The notes under the pieces: generated by a model
The model's database searches: none
Told to the model about the DNA's origin: nothing
What the model saw: only the letters and a program-made list of their open reading frames with translations
Program-made: the position numbers and the translations under genes
Part shown: positions 1 through 12,573 of the stretch, in pieces
Layout: every line of letters begins with the position of its first letter
How positions within the stretch are numbered: position 1 is the stretch's first letter
DNA from: Atriophallophorus winterbourni
Taxonomy: Eukaryota > Platyhelminthes > Trematoda > Plagiorchiida > Microphallidae
Length of the DNA stretch: 64,000 nt
Assembly (NCBI GenBank): GCA_013407085.1
Contig: JACCGJ010008613.1
Location: 62,001 to 126,000, forward strand
Reading direction: 5' to 3'

Positions 1-1977
1 CATCAATTAATGACAGTACAATCAGGATCCGCATAACTTGGAACAGTGGAGAAATTGTAAGCAAGGTATGAAATTGTGAGCCATTGATGGATAAGGTTAG
101 CACGACCAACTTGTAGAATCAAATTGATTCAAAGTTGTAATGGTCTAAAAAGCATTTAGCTTAACAATAACCATAGGATGGAGTTATGAGTTATATACAA
201 TAAAAAAGAAGAACAGGGAAACTCATGTAGTGTAAATCGTATCAAAATTTGGATTTTCTCTCAAGTATTTGTCCAAATTAGTTTTATAAATATCCAGGTT
301 GGCTGAGTGTGTAACAGTGGAGGGGAGGGTGTTCCATGTGAAACTTATTTATAGTTTATTCATAGATTATATGCAGGTAAAAAGCTATGCACGTAGAGCA
401 TACGAATATCTTCGACAGTTCACGTATGCATATACACATGTAGATGGGGTGAAACACATGAGATTGAACAAAATCAATATTTGCACGCATTTCCATCACA
501 CACACAAACACTCAACGTCCACGTTCGCGCTTTATGCACTCATCAGATAGGGAAAGTTGAAAAACAGTGGAGAACTGGTAGAGAATCTTTGAAGTTTGAA
601 AGCGGTGTTGGGTATGACTGACATAATCAATCTTGGCAAGAACATGAACTCAAACGTATAGGTTTTCCGATAAAACCGTTTTGTCGGATACCAGAGCCTG
701 TACGTGGTCAGACTTTGAGAAATCCGGCACGGATTTCGGGGGGGGGGCGGTGTAAGGTGAACATTTGAATTTATTTCACTGACATCTAATTATTTAAATC
801 TGCTGGCATTTTTGTATATTTTTACCATTTTTGTTTCACCGAACTACTTAAGTTTATTCAATATCGAGCCTATTTTTGTGTTATCTTTATTTGGCCTTTC
901 CCGTGCTCTTTGACGTTGCAATCCCTCGTTGTCATTGTAACTGTTAAACATTCGTGTTTTTTGGATTCAGTGCAAAGGAAAATAATTGAGGTTTGCTATT
1001 TTATTGTATAATTATTTTGCTTCAATAGTGCTGTACACAATTCACGTATTGACTTGTCAATATTTTGGTGGGCTTGTACACGTAACTCAACCGTTGGATA
1101 GACACATTGGTGCTTATATCGTGACTGAGTTCTTTGACGTTGGACTCGATTTTCTCCGGACCGTTTTGTCGGTTACACCTTGATTGAATCGAAATCAACG
1201 GAGTTGCACATCTGCCCCTCTCAAATAAATACGTCTCACCCCTACTGATTAATTTTAGCAGGTAAAGACAGTATGCTATCGGTAGTTGATAACCGAAATA
1301 GTCAAAAAGAGGAAGACAAAGTTGAATATTGAAAGCGATATCCGCTTGCAACCGAAGTAACGAAAAAAATAGTAAAAATAAAAAAATAAACAAGAATCTA
1401 GTAATTTGAAGAAAACTAATTCATACAATATATGAAAAAATCGAATTCTGCCGCGCTTTGTTAAGGAGTACTGCTAATAACGAATATAACAAACCGAATC
1501 GTTGATTGGCCGGTAATTGGAAACTACTACAAATCAGTGAAGACATTCCAACTCACTGATCGGTTTGGACGTTGATTAATGTTTACAATCAGTATTGACA
1601 TTCTAGAAACATAGATTTTTGTGTTAAAAGTTAGTGTTCACTCTATTGCAATTGATCTCGCGATTTGGGTGTAAATACACTTCAAGTGTCACCATACACA
1701 TACTTACTTCCTTGAAAGCATAGTGGGACGTGGGGAATCTAGAGGCGTTTACAACTCGTCTGAATCTTCCGTCATTAACCTCAGTCTTCAAATTTTCTCA
1801 ACAGAGAAAAGCCGAAGGATTATCGGGCACCCTAACTTTATTTTCCCTTTTGGTGGGTTCAACATTATCGTGGCCATAGCACTGGCCTCAGAGGATTTTG
1901 AAGACATCGACAAACCTATCCGTTCTCAAGCATGCAATGCAAATACTTGACGCCCTAATGTAATCGTCAACGCAAAC
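1..1977. other. Unassigned AT-rich sequence
   Basis: No gene or recognisable repeat could be supported here. Only short open frames occur, with no family motif and no spliced exon chain. A run of ten G lies at 738-747. The stretch ends where a LINE ORF1-like zinc motif begins. It may hold the 5' part of that LINE or older decayed repeats. Confidence 0.5.
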
Positions 1978-3060
1978 CTGTAAAATTTGCAAAAAGGGGT
2001 AAGTGCAAAATCGAAAGTAGTCATGTGTTGTATGTGTTCTATTATGATAGACACTAATAGCGATAAACTTTTGACTACAGAGGCAGCTGTCTTTATAAAT
2101 AAGGCTAAATTTCTAAGTGCCTGTTAGGTGTGCAGCGTCTGTAGAACAAAGCTGTTAAACTGCACCGAGACCAATGTATCTCAATCAGGAAACCTAGAAA
2201 ATCGCATCAAATACTTAGAAAACTGTTCGCAAAAATGCGAGAAAACATTGAAATCGATAGTGAATACCAACAATAACTCACTAAAAAGTGAAATCAACCT
2301 AAGCCAAACACTACATCCCGTAGATCCTTAAGAGGCTCCGCTACGTACAGAGAATTTGTGGGAAGCTGAACACGCTGAACTGCTGAGTAACGCTAGCTGC
2401 GACTCATATGTTAGTCAGCTTAAACAGTCAAAGGGGCGTCTACCGACTGTCTATCAGCAGAATTCCTATACCTCCGAAAATAATATTGAACTAAAAACAA
2501 ATTTGAAGAATCTCCGTGTAACCTGCTCCAATGTTCCAGAGAAATCAGAGACAATTTTCTCAAGTAGACGAACTCATGACATTAAGCAATGGTGTTCACT
2601 GATGGATATGAGCTCGATACTGCCTCATTCAATAACCCGCCTAAGTCGGTCCCCCAATTCTCCTAATGTTGACGAACCGCGTTTAATGAGGATAACTTTT
2701 AAACGCCAGAAAGAGATGGAAGACGTTCTTCTAAACTTATATTTTTTCTGTGTATGTCCACAGACTAAATGTCTCATACATGCCGATATTTCATGGTGGA
2801 AGCGAAAAGGGTTAGATCTGACCAACGCAGTATGGTTTTTCTTGGGGTTCCCGAACATAATAACACAGCGTCGACAAGTGAAATACAGCAACATGATCAC
2901 AAACGATGGCTTTACATCGCCAACAGCATCGGATCACACAAGTCAGTCGTGGTGGAAACGTTTAGAATACCTCATTCACTGAAATATAAAGGTGACGGGC
3001 CAAAAATATATAAAAATTAATATTTTCAACGAGAAGTATGATGGTATTAATTAGGTTCAA
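1978..3060 (+). pseudogene. LINE-B ORF1 remnant (Cys-rich zinc motif plus RRM-like region)
   Basis: At 1,978-2,160 the plus strand encodes three Cys-x2-Cys pairs (TCKICKK, then MCCMC, then VCSVC after a stop), the spacing also seen in the LINE-C ORF1 at 61.9-62.2 kb. A coiled-coil-like stretch ending LENRIKYLENCSQK follows. From about 2,600 there is an RRM-like section in two frames (PRLMRITFKRQKEMEDVLLN, then in another frame FLGVPE and FRIPHSLKYKGDGPK). LINE ORF1 proteins are RNA-binding chaperones; that role is inherited from the family and this copy is broken by a stop near 2,128 and by frame changes. Confidence 0.6.
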
Positions 3061-3289
3061 CTGGTAAGAAAATCACAGGAATCTCTTGACGGATGTCAGA
3101 ATGAGTGGCCCCATACTTTCTACACCAAAACCGCTTAATGAATCAATCAGACGATACTCAGATTAGAATTATTACTGCAATCCCCAAAACCGACCAATGT
3201 CCGACTCTCGAAATGTCGGACAAATGGACGAGTTTTCAGTCCCATCACTTTATACGAAAACCGCAATCAATTGCCTATAATATAGTTCT

Positions 3290-4142
3290 GAGCAAGCTGC
3301 AGGCGGTTGGTATTATTATTTGCATTCTTATCTGGCTAAGAAGCTACCTTCTTGATCGCAAGGCAACTGTACGCATTAATGGTGTGATGTCTAGGGACGT
3401 GGAAGCCACTAGCGTTCTCCCACAAGGTTCGGTACTTGACCCGGGGCTCTTTTTGGTCTACGTCAACGAGCTTCCGAAAATTATCACAGCCAAAATGGTT
3501 CTCTTGGCGGATAATGCTAAACTTTGGATACGAATTACATCGAGCGTGGACTGTTTGCGCTTACAAAGCGATATGGATATATTGAACAACTGGTCAGAGC
3601 GGAACAAGCTTGCATTCAAATTCAGAACGTGCAAAATGTTGCAAATAGGTAAAGATTTCCCATTCTCTTACAACCTAGGATTGCAACAACTGGAATGGAC
3701 AACAAAAGAAAAGGACCTAGGCTTATGCATTAGTGGAAGTTTTAAGAATAGCATAAAACGCGAAGCAGTGTACAACCGAGCTAGCCGCATGATATTTATG
3801 TTTCGGCCTAATTTCGGATGTTTTTCCCGTGAAACATTCCCTATGCTCATAAATACGCGTATTAACCCAGTGATGGATTACTCAGTGCAAACTTGGGCAC
3901 CATGGGTATAGAAAGACTTCAAGATACTCGAGAGGATTTATCACAGAGCAACTAAAATGGTTGGCTGTCTCCGCAACCTACCATATGAGAATCGACTTGT
4001 GTATCTTAATTTGGATACACTGTCTCGCAGACTGGTACGATTGGATCTAATCCTAACTTACAAAATAATGAACCCAAAGATGCATCCTATGAGGCATTTA
4101 TTTCGCCTCCGGTTAAGCCATACTCATACCACGGGCATTTAA
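3290..4142 (+). pseudogene. LINE-B ORF2 remnant: reverse transcriptase C-terminal half
   Basis: The frame contains RT motif B-like LPQGSVLDPGLFLVYVNELP, then LLADNAKLW where active elements have FADD, so the second catalytic Asp is replaced by Asn. The thumb-like KEKDLGLCISGSFKN and the conserved MDYSVQTWAPWV follow. An in-frame TAG at 3,909 interrupts the protein, and it resumes with ERIYHRATKMVGCLRNLPYE-like sequence and LILTYKIMNPKMHPMRHLF. It is clearly homologous to the less damaged copy at 8.55-9.75 kb. Confidence 0.75.
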
Positions 4143-4554
4143 TATTCCACATTCTCACCGGAACTGCGGTCCGTTCTTCTATTCGGTGCTCGTTTATTTC
4201 TTATGGAACTCCTTACCATCAGATGTTGTACATTCATCTAGGGAAAGGATTTTCAGCAACAAATTAGATATATTTATGCGTAGTAATTCCAACTTACATC
4301 TTACTTCACACGATATTTATCCTAACGAATATTTTTCATCATTCTATGACAATACATGACATGTTTTCTAACTTCAAAACCGTCGATCTTCCTAGTGTCT
4401 CAATTGTTGTATATATTTATTGTCGTTATATGAACATCCTAAGTGTTGTACAGCTGCAAGCTTTTATACCATAAATTCTTGAATCGTATTAGTTCCAAAT
4501 CGAAGACAATACATACATATTGTTGATGGACAAAGTAGCAGATGTAGGATGCTT

Positions 4555-4850
4555 TCTAAACTTGTATACAGTGCATGTTTGCCCGACTACGAAGGCGCCG
4601 ACTACGCTGACTGGGTCGTGTATTCAGAATGGAAAAAGATCGTATTACAAAAGATCTACTCTATGGTGAATTGAAATCAGGAACTCGACCATTAAGTAGA
4701 CTTGTGGTAAAAAGACGTTTGCAAATGAGATGTAAACGCTCTTGACAATGGCTTTAAGAGTTGGGAAGAACTTGCACTTGACCGCTCACGTTGGAAGCAT
4801 TGTGTAAAGCGTAATCTGCAAGTTGGGAAGGAACAGATATTGCTTTCGCT
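4555..4850 (+). mobile_element. LINE (RTE/Jockey-like) ORF2 C-terminal fragment
   Basis: The plus strand encodes LLYGELKSGTRPLSRLVVKR, then RRLQMRCKRS, then after a stop SWEELALDRSRWKHCVKR. This order (YGELKxGxR, CKR, SWEExAxDRxxWR) is the conserved tail that follows the RT domain in several LINE clades. The RT itself is absent, so this is a truncated 3' fragment. Boundaries are approximate. Confidence 0.55.
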
Positions 4851-5875
4851 GTTGATTGTAGGTCAAGGCCACAACGAGAAAACGCGCCGATTGGCCAAGA
4901 ACTGCTTATAGCTCTTATCGCGGAGGGGGGATTGTTCCTCCCCAATCGAATGCGGAGCATGAACATGTCATACGCTTGTGATGTACATCCTAAAATAATC
5001 GAAACAGGCCAACACACATAGGCACACGCATAATCAAGTTGCCGAATGACCTCAGATTAGTAACTAAGCTTGGGTCAAAACTATGTTCAGTTGTTCAAAT
5101 CCAGCACCAGCTCCTCTGGTGTAGATTATCACGCCTGCATTCGTTTCCATTTGTTTTTGATAACACCGTCGTGTTGGCTGAAGCTGTTCCATTACGATTG
5201 ATCACCCGGTCATCGCATATTACTATTACTTCTTTCTGCTTATAGCTCGGGCCTGGTGCTCATGGAGGTTACTCGGTACATACCGGAAACCTTGTGCGAT
5301 TCGACAAGTCATGCTGTCACGAGCTTCGTATTTATTTAACTGAGTTCAGAGCTACACCAAAGTGTCTCAACAGTTTCCAGATCGAAATTAAGAAGTAAAG
5401 ACGCAGCCGTCAGTTTCATCGAGTAGATTGTTCAGCCACTATGTGGAGCGTAGCGATGGGCTCTATAAGAGATCCCATCCCAGAGTAAAAGGCCTTCTCC
5501 AAACTCCAAAGCGAGATAAATACAGTTTATTCGGTTTAAACGATAAAACTCGTCATAGATCGACTGTTGTATAGTACGGCATGCCATCGAGCAGTAACTT
5601 GGATAAATTCCCAAGAATAATGTTTAACAGCGGAGGGATGAGTTTTAAACTGGTTTTGATGTCTCTCTTCAACTCATTGCACGGGATTTGACCAGATACA
5701 CAGGAATTATCGTCCATTATCTGATGTGTTTGATTGGCTCTCATTCACTGTCTCCTGCCAGGTCAAATGTCAGATGGAATGAAGGAGTCCTACTTTTAAT
5801 AGTTATCCGTGAGCTACACCCATCTTTTCCCTTGTTAAAGTACATTGATGCATAACCAATCAATCCATGCCAAAC
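4851..5875. other. Unassigned sequence
   Basis: No supported gene. Short minus-strand frames at 4,754-5,017 and 5,432-5,744 show no recognisable family motif, splice chain or repeat relation to the rest of the window. Confidence 0.4.
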
Positions 5876-6209
5876 GTACTACTAGCTAGAGGTTTCTAGC
5901 TGTTTGCCGTCGTCAGGTGGAGATAGTAAGATAAATGGTTTGCTTTCTACAAACAAAAGGCGAAACGTTTCGAATTTCGAATCAATGTTCACTGAACTTA
6001 ATCTTACTGTCTCCACCTGATGACGGCAAACAGCCAGAAACCGGTAGTGGAGTGTAATTTCGGGGGATGTGAGCAACACATCAATTTGGTCATCCATAAG
6101 CGTCTTGACGACACGAATCACTGTGATTCTGTGTTTGAATATCGTGGTTCGTTGTACGAACCTTGTGCAACAGTGATACTCAAGTATAACCTTGTGTACT
6201 ACTAGCTAG
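5876..6209. repeat. Hairpin repeat, short member of the foldback family
   Basis: A 14-bp direct repeat (GTACTACTAGCTAG at 5,876-5,889 and 6,196-6,209) brackets about 306 bp and may be a target-site duplication. Inside, a 42-bp inverted repeat (5,891-5,932 and 6,001-6,042) has a 68-bp loop. Two smaller perfect hairpins follow: GAATCAC-T-GTGATTC (6,115-6,129) and GGTTCG-TTGTA-CGAACC (6,146-6,162). The same blocks recur in the large inverted repeat at 13.0-13.5 kb, so this is a dispersed family. No protein is supported. Confidence 0.65.
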
Positions 6210-7219
6210 CTTTTCCTTAATTGCTGTGCACTACTAGCAAATATCCGTTGATTGATGCAAGATGATCGACCACCTGACCTCGGTTTGGTTGACAAATGTC
6301 ATCCGTTGTGACACATCATGTGACACCGATATCATACAACACAGAAGTACCACAACGGTTGAGTTGATCGTGATCCAATTAGCAGTACTTTGACACAGCA
6401 AATATTGCATTTAATAAATATCTTGGTGTGAACATAATGAAATTGGTAAGTAGTCGGCTTATATTGAGATTATGATTGAGCGAGTAAATCAATCAATCCC
6501 AGCTCTGAACCATACTTTGTAAGCGTAATATGGTACCTATTCAGAAAAAACATCAACACATTATAACCGCTATACAAACGAGCGAATTTCGAATTAACCC
6601 ATCAATTAACATGATTAATAGAAATGGGATAAATGACTGTAAATAAAAAACCCAGCCAGAACGCGATATAATGTTTTTGTCCAAGTATTCGATTTAGATG
6701 GTCATTTCTAGTCTTTGCCGCAGAGAAAAGGAGTTATCCTTGAGAATAATGTTTATAAAGGAAGTCTTGTTTCGGAACACTTTCTATGATAAACAAGATG
6801 TGATGCCACAGTTGGACAAGGCTGGTACGAAAAACTTGTTCATGTATCCACACACACGAGGATGGGTTAAACTTACAGGCTAAAACAAACAAATTCGCAT
6901 TTACATGAATTACCGTCTGCACGAAACCGGTCGTGGGGTGTGTGGTGAAAAATGTATGCAAGTGCGGATTTTTTGTTCACATCCACACATCTAAGGAGAA
7001 GAAGAAGAAAATGACTTTATTCGTGTACACGAATTTTCAGCAGTACATTAATTTCTCCACAAAATACAAATATGATAAAATGTATAAAGTGCAGCACAAT
7101 GAAATGATACTTGAGATAATAAAGTGTCACGTTACCATAGGCTGGACATATGTGAGTGGAATTAGAAAAATAAAATCTGAAAATAACTGGAACATCTCAG
7201 CGTCATTTAAAAAAAATTG
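6210..7219. other. Unassigned sequence
   Basis: AT-rich with only short open frames and no motif or repeat match that I can support. Confidence 0.4.
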
Positions 7220-8545
7220 TCAAGTGCTTCTTTAACTCCATAACAGCTTTCGACTGATAAACCATGTATCGAGCCAAGTATGGAACAAAAGAGTTTCTAA
7301 ATTTATTAGTTCTCGAATAGGGAGTAACATAGTAACTTCGGGTGGAGGAAAAAGATTCACAAGAAGCAAGGCATTTTTTCCGTGGATGTGAACAATCAGA
7401 AGAAATAGTTGCGATGAACCTGTTGTATTCACGAAAGTGACGATCAAAAATGGTGTCTCAAATGTCATCCGCGGGAACACATCTCAATCTTGAGATGAGT
7501 TTAATACTTCTTCTGATAATCATAAAATCCTTTTCCAAAAAGCCAGGAAAAATTACGGGGAAGCATAAAGGTGTGGGATGACGCAAGAAAAAACAAAAAG
7601 TTAAATAACTTTTAGTGGTATAGAGAGAGACGGAGGCGAATCGCATAGAATGACATTTGGCGCACCTTTATGAATTGATTTGTTACATGTTTGGTCCAGC
7701 TAAAATTGTCAAATACTGTTACGCCAAGATACTTTTAGCTGTAACATCTTTCAAACACAGCCGTTTAACAAAACGCGAGGAATTTCATAATGAACGGCTA
7801 AATAACGCTGTCCAGTCATGTTGGAAAATACTATCTCGTTGCATTTTGAGGAATTCAAAGATAAACCAAACGTGGATGACTATTGACCAATGTTCGTAAC
7901 CACTGATTCTAAAACATGTTGCTCGATCCGAAGATTATGATTCATAGCAACGGCAACGTCATCAGCGTATTTAATAGTAAGTGTCAAAGGGTCACAAGGA
8001 AGATCAGAAATGTAAAGGGAAAATAAAAATGAGGACAATATTGCACCCTGAAGGACACCACGCGGAATCGGTATTTTACGGGTGGCATTTCCGTTCACAA
8101 CTGTATATTGGAGACGACCCTCAAAGTAGGATACAACCCAAGAAGGATATTTGTTGTAACGCCATGGTCAAATAATTTTTACAATAAAGAGTTTCTTAGA
8201 ACACGGTTGAAAGCATTTGTATAATCCAGAAAGCAAATTTGTACGGCTTTCGATTTACTATCTAGAGAACGTATGATATAATCCGTAAGCAAAGCGACAG
8301 TATCAACTGCTTATCGATTTTTACGATAGGCGAACTGAGAAGCATCGCGTACCTGAGAGCTGGATGCCATTCTGCGTAGTACAATGCTTTCGAATGCTTT
8401 AAGCAACTGCGAGGTGCACGCGATCGGGCGGTATTTACCAGGATCTTTTTTGTGATCGGAGTTATACAGAGAGATTTCCAGCAATCAGGCATAATTGCTC
8501 TTTCCATGCAACGATTGAAAATGGATGTGATGGGGGATGAAAGTT
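7220..8545 (-). mobile_element. LINE-E, degenerate CR1-type RT fragment
   Basis: Read on the minus strand, 8,507-8,262 gives PDCWKSLCITPITKK and HSKALYYAEWHP-like RT start motifs. Then 8,098-7,880 gives PIPRGVLQGAILSSFLFSLYISDLP and the catalytic IKYADDVAVA with both Asp residues. From 7,646 down to 7,230 are C-terminal pieces (FPGFLEKDFMIIRRSIKLISR; SFVPYLARYMVYQSK) in several frames. At least four frame changes or stops make it a pseudogene. It faces the plus-strand LINE-B copy that starts beside it, and the two do not overlap. Confidence 0.65.
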
Positions 8546-9854
8546 CTCTAGCAGAATTTGTTTTCGCCAGCGCAGCACGGATTTCGATCTCATCGCTCTT
8601 GTCTAACGAATCTTCTCATAGCGTTAGACGTCTGGACGAAGGAGTTGGATAGAAGTTCTTGCATCCACGTCTGCTACCTAGACATTTCGAAAGCTTTTGA
8701 CAGAGTCAATCATCATTTGCTTCTTCAGAAACTGATGCGTTTAGGAACATGTGATCCACTCCTCTCATGGTTGTGCGACTATCTGTCAGATCGCGACGCT
8801 CAAGTTAAAGTTAACGGAGCGCTATCCCAAACGTTCAAAACCCCAAGTGGAGTCCCACAAGGATCTGTGCTAGGCCCGCTCCTCTTTCTGCTGTACATAA
8901 ATGATTTACCCCCCTCATATCGTCCAAAATGGTCCTGTTCGCGGATGATATGAAAATTTGGACGCGAATAAGTTCTGCAGAGGATTGTGAGAAACTGCAA
9001 ATGGATTTGAACAGCGTGTCGAATTGGGCGGGCATGAATGACATGTCATTCAACATACAGAAATGTAAGATGCTCCATCTTGGCAAGAATGTTCCTTGGA
9101 CATATCGATTGGGAACTGAAAACCTAGCATGGAGCTCGTTAGAAAAAGATCTTGGAGTGTGGATTAGCGGCAACCTGAAGAGCACAGCGCACTGCCAGAA
9201 CATATATCGACGGGCAAACAGATTGTTGGGTATCTTTCGAAGAATATTTGGAAGATTCTCTCTGGTAACCTTACCAAGGATAATGAATGTATACCTTCAC
9301 CCTACGATGGAGTATGCGGTCGAGATCTGGGCTCCTTGGCTGCGAAAAGACATTGCTCTCTTCGATAAAATCTATCATAGAGCAACAAAGTTAGTGATGG
9401 GTCTTCGCAATGTTCCGTACACCAAAAGATTGCGACGTCTGGGTCTATGCGACTTTACCCAAAGGAGGATACGACGCGATATTATTCTGACTTATAGAAT
9501 TGTGTCTACCGAAGGACATCCACTAAAACACTTGTTCGATGTGTGTGATGGGAAAGTGACACGCGGACATACCTTATCCCTTTACGTTCCAAGTTCCCGT
9601 ATTGATTGTCGGCGCCACTTTTTCGCCATACTTGCTATATTTCTTTGGAATTCAATACCCCAACATGTGGTGGACTCTCCTTGCCTGGCGGCGTTTAAAG
9701 CGAAATTGGACTTACATATGCAAAAAAATAACATTCGCGAGCCTTACATCTGATATTCACTATTGCTTTTATACTGTATTTTTCTTGTTTTATTCATACC
9801 GTAATCCTGTGGTGTTGTAAAGTATTAACTTTTTTAACCATAAATCCTCGAATC
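8546..9854 (+). mobile_element. LINE-B copy 2, best preserved RT of its family
   Basis: A 5'-truncated copy starting inside the RT fingers. The coding part (8,549-9,753) is followed by about 100 bp of 3' UTR ending ATAAATCCTCGAATC at 9,854, the shared LINE-B terminus. Truncation at the 5' side is usual for target-primed reverse transcription. No target duplication was identified. Confidence 0.8.
8549..9753 (+). pseudogene. LINE-B ORF2: reverse transcriptase, one frameshift
   Basis: Frame 1 (8,549-8,939) has the RT entry FSPAQHGFRSHRSCLTNLL, the catalytic-Asp motif A HVCYLDISKAFDRVNHHLL and motif B GVPQGSVLGPLLFLLYINDL. Frame 2 (8,929-9,753) has motif C MVLFADDMKIW with both Asp residues, motif D, EKDLGVWISGNLKS, the PTMEYAVEIWAPWL block and the C-terminal RHFFAILAIFLWNSIPQHV. 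The two frames overlap near a run of six C at about 8,908, so a single indel separates them. No other stop lies between motif A and the terminator. RTs of this type copy LINE RNA at nicked target DNA. Confidence 0.8.
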
Positions 9855-11429
9855 CTAGCACATTCCTTTAGTACAATGGCCTTAAAACGTGTGGGCACAT
9901 GTGATTAAACAAATTGGTTATGCCGGGATTATTCAACGATGGCTCACAAGTTCACACTTTGCTTATCATAGAAAGTGTTTCGAAACAAAACTTTGTCCCG
10001 TTGCCTATAGATATTATTCTCAAGGACAACTAATTAATGAATCGTTGGTGTGCGGCAGCATTCTCAAACAAATTAAAGACATCATTGATTTTGAACAACG
10101 CGTTGACGCGGAACTAACGTGGCCAAGACATTGAAAGACTAGACACAAGCGTCTTAAAACGGAAGTAGAAAGTTGTAATTATTTATATTTATATATCCAA
10201 TGATTTTGATCACGTTGATCACTCATTACTTTTTGGAAGCAACCGAAGTTTGGCATCACCATTAGGACCTCCTGGCCTGGTTATCAAAGACAGGTTCAAA
10301 TCAATGGGACGAAAATCATTAATCCGTGGGCAATGATCGTCGACCACTGAAATCGTTCTCCCCATTAATACCTTTGAGATCAGGTATAAATTGGGATCTG
10401 CGTGAACAAATATGACACCCACCAGAAGAAATCAAATGTCGAGTTTCGCCCACTTTCTTTGAGAATTTTAATTTTGCTAGAACGGCATTTTCACCGAACG
10501 CATGCAGCGCAATGTAGGAATGCGAATGTCAGACACCGAAAAGTAAATAAGTATTTGTTTCAATTAAAGTTTCGACCGACACATTATCATCTGCATGTGT
10601 TTGTTGGCGTACAGTATAGGTAAAGATCTAAATAATGCCGAGACATCTAGTACTTTTGCGTATCAAGTAACCTTGAATTGACTACAAATTCGCTGAGACA
10701 ACCTGAAATACTACCTACAAGATGAATTACACTCGGTTTGGAGTCGAATAGTGCCTTCAGTCAGCCCCGAAACCCAGAAATCGCATCACAAATCAGACGC
10801 TGCCGAATGCTATTTCATCAACTGATAGGCCGTTTCCAATCGAATTTATTTCAAATCACTCTAGGGAATCTACGCAACCATCCCAATGCATTTTTCACAA
10901 GGGCAGAATAAATGGGTTAGATGAATTCGCGATCGATCAAGCGATGGAAAGAAATGAAATTGCCAACATGTGATTTACAAGTGACTGCTCTTCTAATAAG
11001 TTGGGTAAATTTGCTGTCAAGGCGGAAGGATTTAGTTGCGAGTGCATCCATAAATTTAAAGTTAGCCGATTGAAATACATCCAAAAAATCCAAGTGCCCC
11101 AATGTTTCGTTATGGTTAAACAAATATTTCATTAACATCTTACAATTGAGGACTTGTAATTGATTTGCACATGAAACATTTTCGATAGGAATAATTAAGA
11201 TTGAACCGGAATTTGCGCTAGAAAACTGAATTTACGTTGCAAATTAATAATTATTTTTGCTGCATTCAGGCACAAAGATTGTGAATGTTCTTTCATAGTT
11301 CAGCTTGACCCTGCACAATATAGTCGCGTCGTTATATTGGTTATCACCTTATTGGAAAATTTACACAGAAGACTTTTGCGATAAAATTAAGAACATGATT
11401 TCTGTACATCGTTAAAACTACCAACCTAC
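9855..11429. other. Unassigned sequence
   Basis: No supported gene. Open frames at 9,889-10,134 (plus), 10,219-10,422 (minus) and 10,917-11,138 (minus) show no motif I can assign. The second has a weak look of a LINE ORF1 RNA-binding segment (VHADPNLYLISKV), not enough for a call. Confidence 0.4.
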
Positions 11430-11782
11430 AAAAAATATTGCCCTCTTCGATAAAATTAACCACAGAGCGACAAAGTTATCGATTGCGACGTCTGGGTCAA
11501 TGTGACTTTGCGCAAAGAAGGATACTCCACGATATTATTCGTACCTATAAAATTATGTCTACCGAAGGATACGCACAAACACTTACTTCAAACGGGTGAC
11601 ACTGGAACACATCTATCCCTTTACATCCCAAGTTCATGCATTGATTGTCGGCGCCATTTTTTAGAATTCCCTACCTCAACACGTGCTGGACTCTCCGTGC
11701 ATGGCGACATTTAAAGCAAAATTGGACCGTAATACTACGGCGTTCTAAAGCGTTCGCTTTTTTAACCACAAATCCTTGAATC
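11430..11782 (+). mobile_element. LINE-B copy 3, 3'-terminal fragment
   Basis: Nucleotide-level match to 9,355-9,854: ALFDKI-type codons at 11,440, RLRRLGQCDFAQRR at about 11,480, and the RHF block near 11,650. It ends in ACAAATCCTTGAATC at 11,782, the family 3' end. Small deletions and frameshifts relative to copy 2 show it is an older, shorter insertion. Confidence 0.75.
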
Positions 11783-12138
11783 TTTGCCGCCCAGTATAGG
11801 TGATGAATTTCATTTAGGGAAATCTAAAAAGATATTTAGTGGTCACTATAATAAAAGCTAACATTTAATCGGACTTTTTTCCCGAATCGTTCGACTTTGG
11901 CCGCGCTGATTAATTGTGTTCGAGCATGAAGCACGCAACTGAACACTGTGATAAAGAAACGTAACGGTGCCAAAAGTACTTGATACCTCGGTCACAACGC
12001 GCACGAAAAAAAATTTAATTCCAGAATCATGCCTCGCTAGAGATTTAATTGAATAACCACTGCGGACGGTTTATTCCGGAATGTAGCACACCATCTGTTC
12101 GAGAACCAGCTGTTCATCAAGGACCGCATTTTACTCAA
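11783..12138. other. Unassigned sequence
   Basis: Nothing recognisable on either strand. Confidence 0.4.
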
Positions 12139-12573
12139 TTAAACGAACAGCTTGCCAGTGTGACCATAAACACATATAGGAAGATTCATAAATAAAACCG
12201 AGTTGCACGTAAAACGTTGTCGTTGTTGGCCTCCTTCGGCAGGGCAACGATAAATGTAAATCACAGGCGCATGCCAGTTTCCTGCTCCGCAGCGTTTTAG
12301 ATGTCTAAACAGTCCGATTTGGGAGGAACACTCTATCCCACAGTGCTCACAGCGATAGGCAGTACTCGACCGATTGGCGTCAATTGTGCGCGGACTGCGT
12401 AATTCTACATTCGGGAGTAGTATCTGCTCTTCCCAGGCTCGCAGATGATGCTTTCCACAAAGAGACAAAGCATAAATGGTATGGTAAGAATGTACTTTCA
12501 ATTTGATTGGAACATACCTATTGAAGATGGGTAAACCTGTGTCGATCAAACCAACGGAATTCCATATCCTCAT
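12139..12573 (-). pseudogene. LINE (RTE-like) ORF2 C-terminal zinc-finger fragment
   Basis: The minus-strand frame encodes HHLRAWEEQILLPNVELRSP followed by a C2H2 finger, YRCEHCGIECSSQIGLFRHLKRC (Cys-x2-Cys, then His-x4-Cys). A basic stretch plus a single finger of this kind is common at the C-terminus of fluke endonuclease/RT proteins. The RT domain upstream is missing. It could in principle be a host zinc-finger exon, but the surroundings are all retroelement debris. Confidence 0.5.

Larger units (their letters stand above)
1978..4485 (+). mobile_element. LINE-B copy 1, degenerate CR1-type non-LTR retrotransposon
   Basis: ORF1-like sequence (1,978-3,060) is followed by the second half of a reverse transcriptase (about 3,290-4,140) and a 3' tail ending in a motif ATAAATTCTTGAATC at 4,471-4,485. 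Two other copies in the window end in nearly the same motif (9,854 and 11,782), which fixes the family's 3' end. The endonuclease and first RT motifs are missing or unrecognisable between 3,060 and 3,290. Many stops and frameshifts show the copy is dead. Confidence 0.75.

Noticed and set aside
1022..1393. Minus-strand 123-codon frame
   Set aside because: Hydrophobic low-complexity start, no homology motif, no splice partners; treated as chance in AT-rich DNA.
9889..10134. Plus-strand 81-codon frame
   Set aside because: No recognisable domain, no clear start context and surrounded by LINE fragments; not enough to call a gene.
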